From NCBI GenBank assembly GCA_023444055.1, contig JAEZRV010000052.1, forward strand, positions 1-6,712: 6,712 nucleotides of DNA, written 5' to 3'. Positions 1 through 4,737 of the stretch are shown here, piece by piece. Source of the stretch: Bacillota bacterium (GTDB lineage Bacteria; Bacillota; Clostridia; Acetivibrionales; DSM-1351). Below the pieces are notes generated by a model. That model made no database searches and was not told the origin of the DNA. It saw only the letters and a program-made list of their open reading frames with translations. Each line of letters starts with the position of its first letter. The stretch's first letter is position 1. Both the position numbers and the translations under genes were made by a program.

Positions 1-1352
1 TTTTGTTTTAGCTGTTCAGCACGCTTAGTTATTTTCAATGCGGCTTCCGCACCTTCTTGAGCTTTTTCTGCTATTGAATCCACCGCATTCTCTATTTCTA
101 CGCTTGTCGCATTTATTTCTTGTGTTGCGGCAGCTGTTTGTTCCATGCCTGCCGACAATTCTTCGGTTGTTGCAGATATGTCTTCTATATCAGAGTTAAG
201 AATATCGATATTGGTCTTTGCCGAATTCATACTTTGTTCAGATTCATTAGCTTCCTTTAGAACACCTTTTATCATTACTTTTATAGCGTTTTGCATCTGT
301 ATAATTGAACATGCTAGTGTGCCAATCTCATCCTTCCTTTTCAAGATACTAGTTTGAAAATCCTTTGTAAAATCACCTTTAGACATAATTTCCATATGTT
401 TAACTGCAAGTCTAATCGGGTTAATGAACGATGATATCAAAAAGAATACTAAAACAAGTCCTATTAGTATACAAATTGTCGAAACAATAATAGTTTTATT
501 TTTAAGATTACTAACTTCTGAAAAGACTTCATCTTGAGGAGCAGTGACAGCAAGAGACCATCCAGATATGGTAACAGGCGCAAAGCCCATAAATTGGGAA
601 ACACCATTATACTCATATTTTCCGTATCCTTTCTTGCCTAAAATCATTTGTTTTTCAAGTTCGACCAGTTGCGTTAGCTTGGGATCGTTCTTAACACTCA
701 CAAAGTCATTATTCATGGATATTACAAGATCCCTATTTACATGTGCAATAGTTGTACCGGTTCTGCTTAACATGTATGCCTTTCCACTTTCCCCAAACTT
801 TACATCATCGATAATATTATATAAGAAATTACCATCATATAAAGCGATGAGAACCTTTTCAACCTTACTATCATTTCTTACTGGTACTGCAAAAGCTATA
901 GCAATGGATTTATCTTCTTTGCTGACTATAGGATCTGATACAGCGTTTTCTCCCGCTAAAGCTTTTTTAAAGTATTCCATGTTTCCTATATTACTAACTT
1001 TACCATTAGTGGATATTGAATTTCCATCTGCATCTGCAAGAGCCATCATTTTGAATCCTTGTCTGTACATTTCCAACTTTAAAATATCAAATTTCTTTTT
1101 GTTACTAATATCCTTGTCTTTTATATCTTTCATTGCCGCAATTACCTCTAATGATTTATAGCGGCCGTTTATTTGAGCTTCAACTACTTTAGCAGTCTGA
1201 CGTGCTATATTAGTGAGAGATTCGGCAGATTGAGATGTAACTGTCGATGAAAAATCAATAAAAGAAATGATTGATATTAACATACACACCATTAGTATAA
1301 TAATACCTGTCAAAAATATCATCTTTGTTTTAATACTATTAAATGTTTTCAT
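1..1352 (-). CDS. Methyl-accepting chemotaxis protein with Cache sensor domain (3' end outside window)
   Basis: This is a membrane chemoreceptor that would sense an extracellular ligand and control the CheA/CheW kinase complex. The first 450 residues are visible. They contain a short basic N-terminus, TM1 at about 11-33, an extracellular Cache-type sensor at about 35-280 (with the typical region around YFKKALAGE at 127-134 and GWSLAV at 264-269), and TM2 at about 287-310. A HAMP linker follows at about 311-363, starting NPIRLAVKHM and containing DEIGTL. The first half of the signalling coiled coil follows, with ISATTEELSAGMEQTAAATQEI at about 392-413. The conserved hairpin tip and the return helix lie beyond the window, so nothing indicates a broken gene. 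I chose the ATG at 1352 because AGGAGAAGG lies 4-12 nt upstream. The in-frame ATG at 1370 would lie upstream of that site. The gene is preceded by its own promoter and a long leader. The ligand cannot be inferred. Confidence 0.95.
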   Translation of the reverse strand, partial: MKTFNSIKTKMIFLTGIIILMVCMLISIISFIDFSSTVTSQSAESLTNIARQTAKVVEAQINGRYKSLEVIAAMKDIKDKDISNKKKFDILKLEMYRQGFKMMALADADGNSISTNGKVSNIGNMEYFKKALAGENAVSDPIVSKEDKSIAIAFAVPVRNDSKVEKVLIALYDGNFLYNIIDDVKFGESGKAYMLSRTGTTIAHVNRDLVISMNNDFVSVKNDPKLTQLVELEKQMILGKKGYGKYEYNGVSQFMGFAPVTISGWSLAVTAPQDEVFSEVSNLKNKTIIVSTICILIGLVLVFFLISSFINPIRLAVKHMEIMSKGDFTKDFQTSILKRKDEIGTLACSIIQMQNAIKVMIKGVLKEANESEQSMNSAKTNIDILNSDIEDISATTEELSAGMEQTAAATQEINATSVEIENAVDSIAEKAQEGAEAALKITKRAEQLKQ

Positions 1353-1470
1353 ATTACCTTCTCCTGTCATTCTAATATTGGTTTATTCGGTAACAATTTT
1401 TTATCTAAGCCAACTGCATCGTGCTTTGGGTGACCTTAATTTCCTGTATAACTCAATATCAATATCACTT
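1353..1470 (-). promoter_or_regulatory. Possible structured leader of the chemoreceptor gene
   Basis: This is the 3' part of a long untranslated leader. An 8-bp helix can form between TGATATTG (1461-1454) and CAATATTA (1380-1373, one G-U pair), closing off the region between them. Inside it a hairpin pairs CCAA with TTGG and GCA with TGC (1429-1410). In order there are strings resembling the core of cyclic-di-GMP-I (GEMM) riboswitches: ACAGG (1447-1443), ACCCAAAGC (1431-1423, against ACGCAAAGC), GGCTTAG (1411-1405) and GTTACCGAA (1394-1386). The hairpin with a GNRA tetraloop expected between the first two strings is missing, so this is not a standard GEMM element. GEMM riboswitches are known upstream of chemoreceptor genes in Clostridia, which is why the resemblance is recorded. 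It may be a degenerate or different RNA, or chance. Confidence 0.25.
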
Positions 1471-1490
1471 CTAGAGAGACCTAGTAAATA

Positions 1491-1510
1491 TAATATAATA
1501 TAATATAATA
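1491..1510. repeat. Short (TAATA)4 pentanucleotide repeat
   Basis: Four perfect copies of TAATA lie in the middle of the chemoreceptor leader, with further TA-rich sequence to about 1514. It is a simple repeat that could vary in length by slippage. No function is visible. Confidence 0.8.
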
Positions 1511-1631
1511 TATACTTACAATATGTACAATAACATAACACATTATTTCTTTCACCTATACTTTTAGATATTTTCCAGTTTTTATCGAAAAGCCTTATTT
1601 CTTAAGTCTTTCATTAGTTACTTATGACCTA

Positions 1632-1661
1632 ATTATATAAGTCCAATATACCTATTGTCAA
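1632..1661 (-). promoter_or_regulatory. Sigma-A-type promoter for the chemoreceptor gene
   Basis: A perfect -35 hexamer TTGACA (1661-1656) and a perfect -10 hexamer TATAAT (1637-1632) are separated by 18 bp. Transcription would start near 1625, giving a leader of about 270 nt before the ATG at 1352. The promoter lies downstream of the cwlD terminator, so the receptor would be an independent unit. There is no match to the SigD (flagellar) consensus here. Both hexamers are exact, but the region is AT-rich, so some chance remains. Confidence 0.6.
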
Positions 1662-1790
1662 TATTCCATTGTCGAATTTTATTGAGTTTTGTAGTATGGT
1701 AATTTATCTAACCAATGGATAATTTATAAATATAACATTAACGTATTGATTTTAGTGATATCTTTCGGCATTGAATAATGTTTGACATTA

Positions 1791-1823
1791 TAAAAAATTC
1801 TGCCAGCCAATGCAGACAGAATT
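1791..1823 (-). terminator. Rho-independent terminator downstream of cwlD
   Basis: On the minus strand, AATTCTG (1823-1817) pairs perfectly with CAGAATT (1802-1796). Two more inner pairs (U-G and C-G) are possible. A run of T residues (1797-1792) follows the stem directly. It is about 110 nt past the cwlD stop codon and separates cwlD from the chemoreceptor promoter. Confidence 0.75.
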
Positions 1824-1858
1824 CTCTAATCTTTTACTATTTAATTATTTACTCCGGT

Positions 1859-1881
1859 TGTGGGAGACTGTCGACTCCACA
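1859..1881 (-). other. Hairpin in the cwlD 3' untranslated region
   Basis: TGTGGAG (1881-1875) pairs with CTCCCACA (1866-1859) around an 8-nt loop, with one bulged C. No T tract follows, so it is not a terminator by itself. It could stabilise the 3' end of the cwlD message. The rest of 1824-1933 shows nothing recognisable. Confidence 0.4.
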
Positions 1882-1933
1882 TGCTTATATCTTCAAATCT
1901 GTTTACATTTTTTAATATTTTATAGACCTTTTG

Positions 1934-2695
1934 CTACTTCGCAGGTTTTTCGCTATTTCCTTTAAAGTAGTTATCTATACCACCCTTAATCGCTTGTGCG
2001 ATTTTGTTTTGGTAATCTTCAGTAGTAAGCTTCTTTTCTTCATCTGAATTTGATAAGAAACCGCACTCACAAACTACTGTTGTTGTTTTAAGATTTTTTA
2101 ATATCATTATCTGGTCTTTTTTCACAAGAGCTACCCTATCATTAGTGTTGTCTGCATTAAGCCTTATAGAATTTTGAATTTCGTTTGCTAGCTTTTGACT
2201 ATCAGGTGAATTAGGTGGAAAAAACACTTGAGCACCATGATATTTTGTTTGAGCAAATTTGTTCAAATGGATACTAACCACAATATCTGCACCTGATTCA
2301 TCCATGATTTGTTTTCTTCTAGTTAAGTCTTCTCTTCTCTTTTGTAATATGTTTTTTGTTTCAGTTCCATAAATTAATTGATCAGAGTCTCGTGTTAAAA
2401 TAACCTTGTAATTGTCCTTTTCTAAAAGATTTTTTATTTGCATTACAATATTAAGATTAACATCTTTCTCTTTCAATCCACTATAGTCACTAACGGCGCC
2501 TGGATCCTCACCACCATGCCCGGCATCAAGAACAACAGTCTTAGCAACTACTTGTTGATTGATTGGAACTTGTTCGTTTGCTCCTGTAACAGGTTTTGAA
2601 TAATCAACCGCAAATCCGATACTAAATACAGTTATAGAAAACAAGAGTAATAGTGACACGAGCAATACGTTTTTCTTTCTAATTACTACTATCAT
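1934..2695 (-). CDS. cwlD: N-acetylmuramoyl-L-alanine amidase, CwlD-like (spore cortex)
   Basis: This is a zinc-dependent Amidase_3 enzyme of 253 residues. It would cleave the bond between N-acetylmuramic acid and L-alanine in peptidoglycan. In Bacillus, CwlD acts in the forespore envelope with PdaA to form muramic-delta-lactam, which cortex-lytic enzymes recognise at germination. Residues 8-30 form an N-terminal membrane anchor or signal segment. The catalytic domain runs from about 52 to 245. Expected zinc ligands are H60 (DAGHGG), E76 (LKEKD) and H143 (SIHLN), and the catalytic glutamate is E210 in CECGFLSN. All are present. The length is close to that of B. subtilis CwlD, and there are no cell-wall-binding repeats, unlike vegetative LytC-type amidases. 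I chose the ATG at 2695 because AAAGGA lies 8-9 nt upstream. The in-frame ATG at 2704 overlaps that site. The assignment to CwlD rather than another short Amidase_3 protein is by sequence resemblance. Confidence 0.85.
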   Translation of the reverse strand: MIVVIRKKNVLLVSLLLLFSITVFSIGFAVDYSKPVTGANEQVPINQQVVAKTVVLDAGHGGEDPGAVSDYSGLKEKDVNLNIVMQIKNLLEKDNYKVILTRDSDQLIYGTETKNILQKRREDLTRRKQIMDESGADIVVSIHLNKFAQTKYHGAQVFFPPNSPDSQKLANEIQNSIRLNADNTNDRVALVKKDQIMILKNLKTTTVVCECGFLSNSDEEKKLTTEDYQNKIAQAIKGGIDNYFKGNSEKPAK

Positions 2696-2717
2696 AGAAA
2701 CCATCCTTTAGTTGTTT

Positions 2718-2744
2718 AATGTATCCTTATTACTATGGATATTC
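2718..2744 (-). promoter_or_regulatory. Sporulation sigma (SigE-like) promoter candidate for cwlD
   Basis: GATACATT (2725-2718) matches the SigE -10 consensus CATACANT at 7 of 8 positions. GAATATC (2744-2738) resembles the -35 motif KMATATT at 6 of 7. The 12-bp spacer is 1-3 bp shorter than usual. Transcription would start near 2711, leaving just enough leader for the AAAGGA ribosome binding site. Bacillus cwlD is known to be transcribed in sporulation by SigE and SigG, which fits. The short spacer keeps confidence low. Confidence 0.35.
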
Positions 2745-2761
2745 ACAACTGGCTTCAATAT

Positions 2762-2915
2762 GACTAAAACAATTTTTATTTTTAAGCTCACATCACTATT
2801 ATACTAAACTGCTTATATATAATACATGACCAAAATTACAATTTTTTCTAAACTCACATCACCCTTATGTTCAACTGCTTGTATATCATGTATGACTAAA
2901 ATGATATTTATTTTT
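2762..2915. repeat. 66-bp imperfect tandem repeat, two full units and a partial third
   Basis: Unit 1 is 2762-2827 and unit 2 is 2828-2893. They align without gaps and are identical at 48 of 66 positions. The best-kept cores are CTCACATCAC and AACTGCTT. A third unit starts at 2894, exactly 66 bp on. It matches unit 1 at 18 of its first 22 positions and runs over the stop codon of the HEAT-like gene (2908-2910). A weaker AACTGGCTTC...TATGAC stretch at 2747-2764 may be a decayed further copy. The array fills most of the space between the HEAT-like gene and cwlD. No open frame or CRISPR-like spacer pattern is present. Confidence 0.8.
2883..2907 (-). other. Hairpin immediately after the HEAT-like gene
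   Basis: ATATCA (2907-2902) pairs perfectly with TGATAT (2888-2883) around a 13-nt loop, directly after the stop codon and within the tandem repeat array. No T tract follows. It may protect the 3' end of the message or be a weak termination signal, and could equally be chance in AT-rich DNA. Confidence 0.25.
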
Positions 2916-3750
2916 GAACCAAATCATCTATTTCTCCGCCCAGCTTTTTGATTACAGCCCTTACCAAGTTAAATGTATCTTTATCTATTTTACCTAGATC
3001 CTTCAGGATATAACCTCTTAATAATGGTATTGCTCTACCATCACCGTAATCTCCAAGCACCTCAGCAATAACCTTTACGTTTTTCATGTTCCTAAAAGCA
3101 TTCTTGAATAAAAAGTAAACTTCATCTGACGGATGCTCCTTTGAAATATGAGCAATACAGACAAGTAAATACTCCTTAGCTATCTCCTGATCTGCCTCAT
3201 TAAATGCCTTAATTAAGTCTTTAAGAATCTCTTGACCATATTCAGCAATAGCAGCACATATCACTTCTGACAGCATTTCATCAGCATAGCAATCTATTAA
3301 TAGACCAATTAACTTTTCCTTATATTCACTGCATTTTAGGCAGCCAATAGCAAAAACAGCCTGCGTTGCAGCCAACTTAACATCTTCCTTATCAGAATGT
3401 AATGAATCCTCCACAAATTCAAAAAGCATATCTGCAGCATTTAATCCATACTCCTTCAATCGATCAATAACGATATCAGGCATACCAACATCTGATGTAG
3501 ACGCTATTTCCAAAAAAAAGTCCACTATTTCTTCTAAAGTACCTAAAGAATTGATATATCCCTTTGGTGTAATGTTCCCAATTTCAGCAATAGTTTCATT
3601 GAGCCACTTGTACTCAACTTCTTGTATTAATTTATCCTCATCTATTTGTATTTCACTATTTTTACCTGTAGCATGATTCTCCAAATAATTGTTAAAATTA
3701 ACTTCAATAGCTTTGTTAAAGCTTTCAGCAACGATAGAATTCTTATTCAT
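2908..3750 (-). CDS. Uncharacterised soluble HEAT-repeat-like protein
   Basis: This is a 280-residue acidic protein with no signal peptide and no membrane segment. From about residue 70 it is almost wholly helical. Helix pairs of the HEAT/Armadillo style are visible: about 91-118 (MPDIVIDRLKEYG then LFEFVEDSL), about 122-137 (DVKLAATQAVFAIG), about 160-181, and 234-249 (DYGDGRAIPLLRGYI, the clearest HEAT signature). Such scaffolds bind proteins, and no catalytic motif is seen. The start at 3750 is the only workable in-frame ATG. It has no good ribosome binding site close by, but an AAAGGAGG lies about 62 nt upstream, across the structured leader. The membrane-protein gene ends only 83 bp upstream, so the two are probably co-transcribed. 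The function is unknown. A role as partner of the membrane protein is inference from context only. Confidence 0.85.
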   Translation of the reverse strand: MNKNSIVAESFNKAIEVNFNNYLENHATGKNSEIQIDEDKLIQEVEYKWLNETIAEIGNITPKGYINSLGTLEEIVDFFLEIASTSDVGMPDIVIDRLKEYGLNAADMLFEFVEDSLHSDKEDVKLAATQAVFAIGCLKCSEYKEKLIGLLIDCYADEMLSEVICAAIAEYGQEILKDLIKAFNEADQEIAKEYLLVCIAHISKEHPSDEVYFLFKNAFRNMKNVKVIAEVLGDYGDGRAIPLLRGYILKDLGKIDKDTFNLVRAVIKKLGGEIDDLVQK

Positions 3751-3820
3751 AATTTATTCCATGCACTTAATTTTTGCGCAAAACTCATTTAAGTCCTGGC
3801 ATGGACTCTTTGCCTCCTTT
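3751..3820 (-). promoter_or_regulatory. Structured 5' leader, copy A (before HEAT-like gene)
   Basis: AAAGGAGG (3820-3813) is followed after 7 nt by TCCATGC (3805-3799), which pairs perfectly with GCATGGA (3764-3758). Seven nt later comes the start ATG at 3750. Inside, ACTTAA (3794-3789) pairs with TTAAGT (3770-3765), and TTTT-GCGC-AAAA (3783-3772) forms the tip. The gap between SD and AUG is 62 nt unfolded and about 14 nt folded. The ATG in the 5' arm, 10 nt after GGAGG, would open a five-codon frame (MPGLK, stop). The ATG in the 3' arm reaches a stop after two codons, so neither can be the start of the gene. Copies B and C share this layout. Confidence 0.7.
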
Positions 3821-3833
3821 ATTTTTAATTTTA

Positions 3834-4397
3834 TTAAGCTCTAAATCTACTATACTTTTTTGTGGTGCTTTTTTTCTTTGGTTGTAATCCAAAAAGGCTT
3901 CTAGTAAACGATCCCAAATCAAATCCTTTGTATCCAGAAAAGTATCCTAAAAATGCTGATAGAATTACAGTAAACCAAGCTAAAACATAGCCCCATATAG
4001 AAGAATATCCCACTAATTTAGGAATAAACAGCATGGGTGCAATAAAAACCTTAACTACAGCATACTTTAATACATCATATTTAATATCCGCACTAATAAA
4101 GCTTAAATCCAGATGCGGAACTATTAAGAATAATAGAATTTGAATTAAAGCAAAAGGTGCTATTGCAAGCAATCCATATATTGCGCCCTCAAAAGGTCTG
4201 ATTCCACCGAACTGGCGTTTATCAAAACCTACATAGTTTGTCATCTCATAGTATATAAGCGGTATTAAAACGATAAAAGTTGCTATTGAAAAATAACCAG
4301 GTACTGAATAAAACCCTACAATAAAAATATAGTAAAAAACCATTACAAATAAATAGTACTTTACTATTGCCCAACTACCAGACAAATACTTTTTCAT
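3834..4397 (-). CDS. Uncharacterised integral membrane protein with five predicted helices
   Basis: This is a 187-residue hydrophobic protein that I do not recognise. Membrane segments are visible at about 11-30, 35-52, 71-93, 113-131 and 133-155. A charged loop lies between the second and third (GFDKRQFGGIRPFEG, 57-71). The basic C-terminal tail (about 173-186, PKKKSTTKKYSRFR) points to a cytoplasmic C-terminus. The odd number of helices would put the N-terminus outside, unless one segment is not membrane-spanning. I chose the ATG at 4397 over the in-frame ATG at 4409. The 4409 ATG lies within the 3' arm of the leader hairpin, and in copy A the equivalent ATG is out of frame. No enzyme or transporter motif is apparent. 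The HEAT-like gene follows 83 bp later and probably shares the transcript. Confidence 0.85.
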   Translation of the reverse strand: MKKYLSGSWAIVKYYLFVMVFYYIFIVGFYSVPGYFSIATFIVLIPLIYYEMTNYVGFDKRQFGGIRPFEGAIYGLLAIAPFALIQILLFLIVPHLDLSFISADIKYDVLKYAVVKVFIAPMLFIPKLVGYSSIWGYVLAWFTVILSAFLGYFSGYKGFDLGSFTRSLFGLQPKKKSTTKKYSRFRA

Positions 4398-4462
4398 AAT
4401 TATATCCATGCCTTAATTTCCATAAACACATTATGGTACTAGCATGGATTCATGCCCCCTTT
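4398..4462 (-). promoter_or_regulatory. Structured 5' leader, copy B (before membrane-protein gene)
   Basis: AAAGGGGG (4462-4455) is followed after 5 nt by ATCCATGC (4449-4442), which pairs perfectly with GCATGGAT (4411-4404). ATAATT then leads into the ATG at 4397. Inside, CCATAA (4436-4431) pairs with TTATGG (4425-4420). The SD-to-AUG gap is 57 nt unfolded and about 11 nt folded. The 5'-arm ATG, 9 nt after the SD, opens a four-codon frame (MLVP, stop). The hairpin interior is 30 nt here, against 34 nt in copies A and C. Confidence 0.7.
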
Positions 4463-4485
4463 ATGTCTAAATTCTATGTTTAAAT

Positions 4486-4494
4486 ATTATATCA
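4486..4494 (-). promoter_or_regulatory. Extended -10 promoter for the membrane-protein gene
   Basis: TGATATAAT (4494-4486) is a perfect extended -10 element (TG-N-TATAAT). No good -35 hexamer is seen. Transcription would start near 4479, about 80 nt before the ATG, so the message would include the whole structured leader copy B. Confidence 0.5.
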
Positions 4495-4530
4495 ACGCTA
4501 CATACTTAACTTGTTTTCATCAAAATATTT

Positions 4531-4540
4531 AGAACGTTCT
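4531..4540. promoter_or_regulatory. Perfect palindrome AGAACGTTCT, possible operator
   Basis: A 10-bp perfect palindrome lies about 40-55 bp upstream of the extended -10 promoter. The wider sequence TGAGAACGTTCTAA resembles a LacI-family/cre operator with a central CG but has several mismatches. It could bind a regulator of the membrane-protein/HEAT-like unit. There is no direct evidence of this. Confidence 0.25.
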
Positions 4541-4599
4541 CATTTCTTAATGGTCAAAGTTGGTTACCTATTTACTCTGTCCCAAATATCATTATAAAC

Positions 4600-4628
4600 A
4601 GAATACAACGTAACAATCTTATTGTCAA
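4600..4628 (-). promoter_or_regulatory. Second candidate promoter upstream of the membrane-protein gene
   Basis: TTGACA (4628-4623), a 17-bp spacer and TATTCT (4605-4600) make a fair SigA-type promoter. A short inverted repeat, ACAAT-AAG-ATTGT (4625-4613), overlaps the -35 and the spacer. Use of this promoter would give a leader of about 200 nt. The rest of the noncoding stretch 4463-4737 holds one more hairpin, ATATGCT paired with AGCATAT (4728-4695), just after the GH18-LRR stop codon. It has no T tract. No gene is seen there. Confidence 0.4.
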
Positions 4629-4737
4629 ACCTGTAATCATTGTTTTAGAAATATGCAAAAAACTTCCACTCTCTATCCAGGTAAATCGAGCATTATATGC
4701 TTAAGGTAATATATTTCTGGTAGCATATCATTAATGT

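Noticed and set aside
544..1161. A 205-codon plus-strand open frame
   Set aside because: It lies wholly antisense to the chemoreceptor, which has clear family motifs in the opposite frame. It has no recognisable ribosome binding site or domain. Shorter plus-strand frames at 145, 1267, 4868 and 5449 were rejected on similar grounds.
1353..1470. A standard cyclic-di-GMP-I riboswitch
   Set aside because: The P2 hairpin with its tetraloop and the matching receptor are missing and the core is mutated. It is kept only as a weak resemblance.
2762..2915. CRISPR array
   Set aside because: The units are adjacent, diverged along their whole length and have no unique spacers between identical repeats.
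4531..4540. LexA (SOS) box
   Set aside because: The Gram-positive box needs GAAC and GTTC separated by four bases. Here they are directly joined, so the spacing is wrong.
4695..4728. Intrinsic terminator after the GH18-LRR gene
   Set aside because: The ATATGCT/AGCATAT stem is AT-rich with a 20-nt loop and is not followed by a T run. The T6 run at about 4656-4661 has no GC-rich stem before it.
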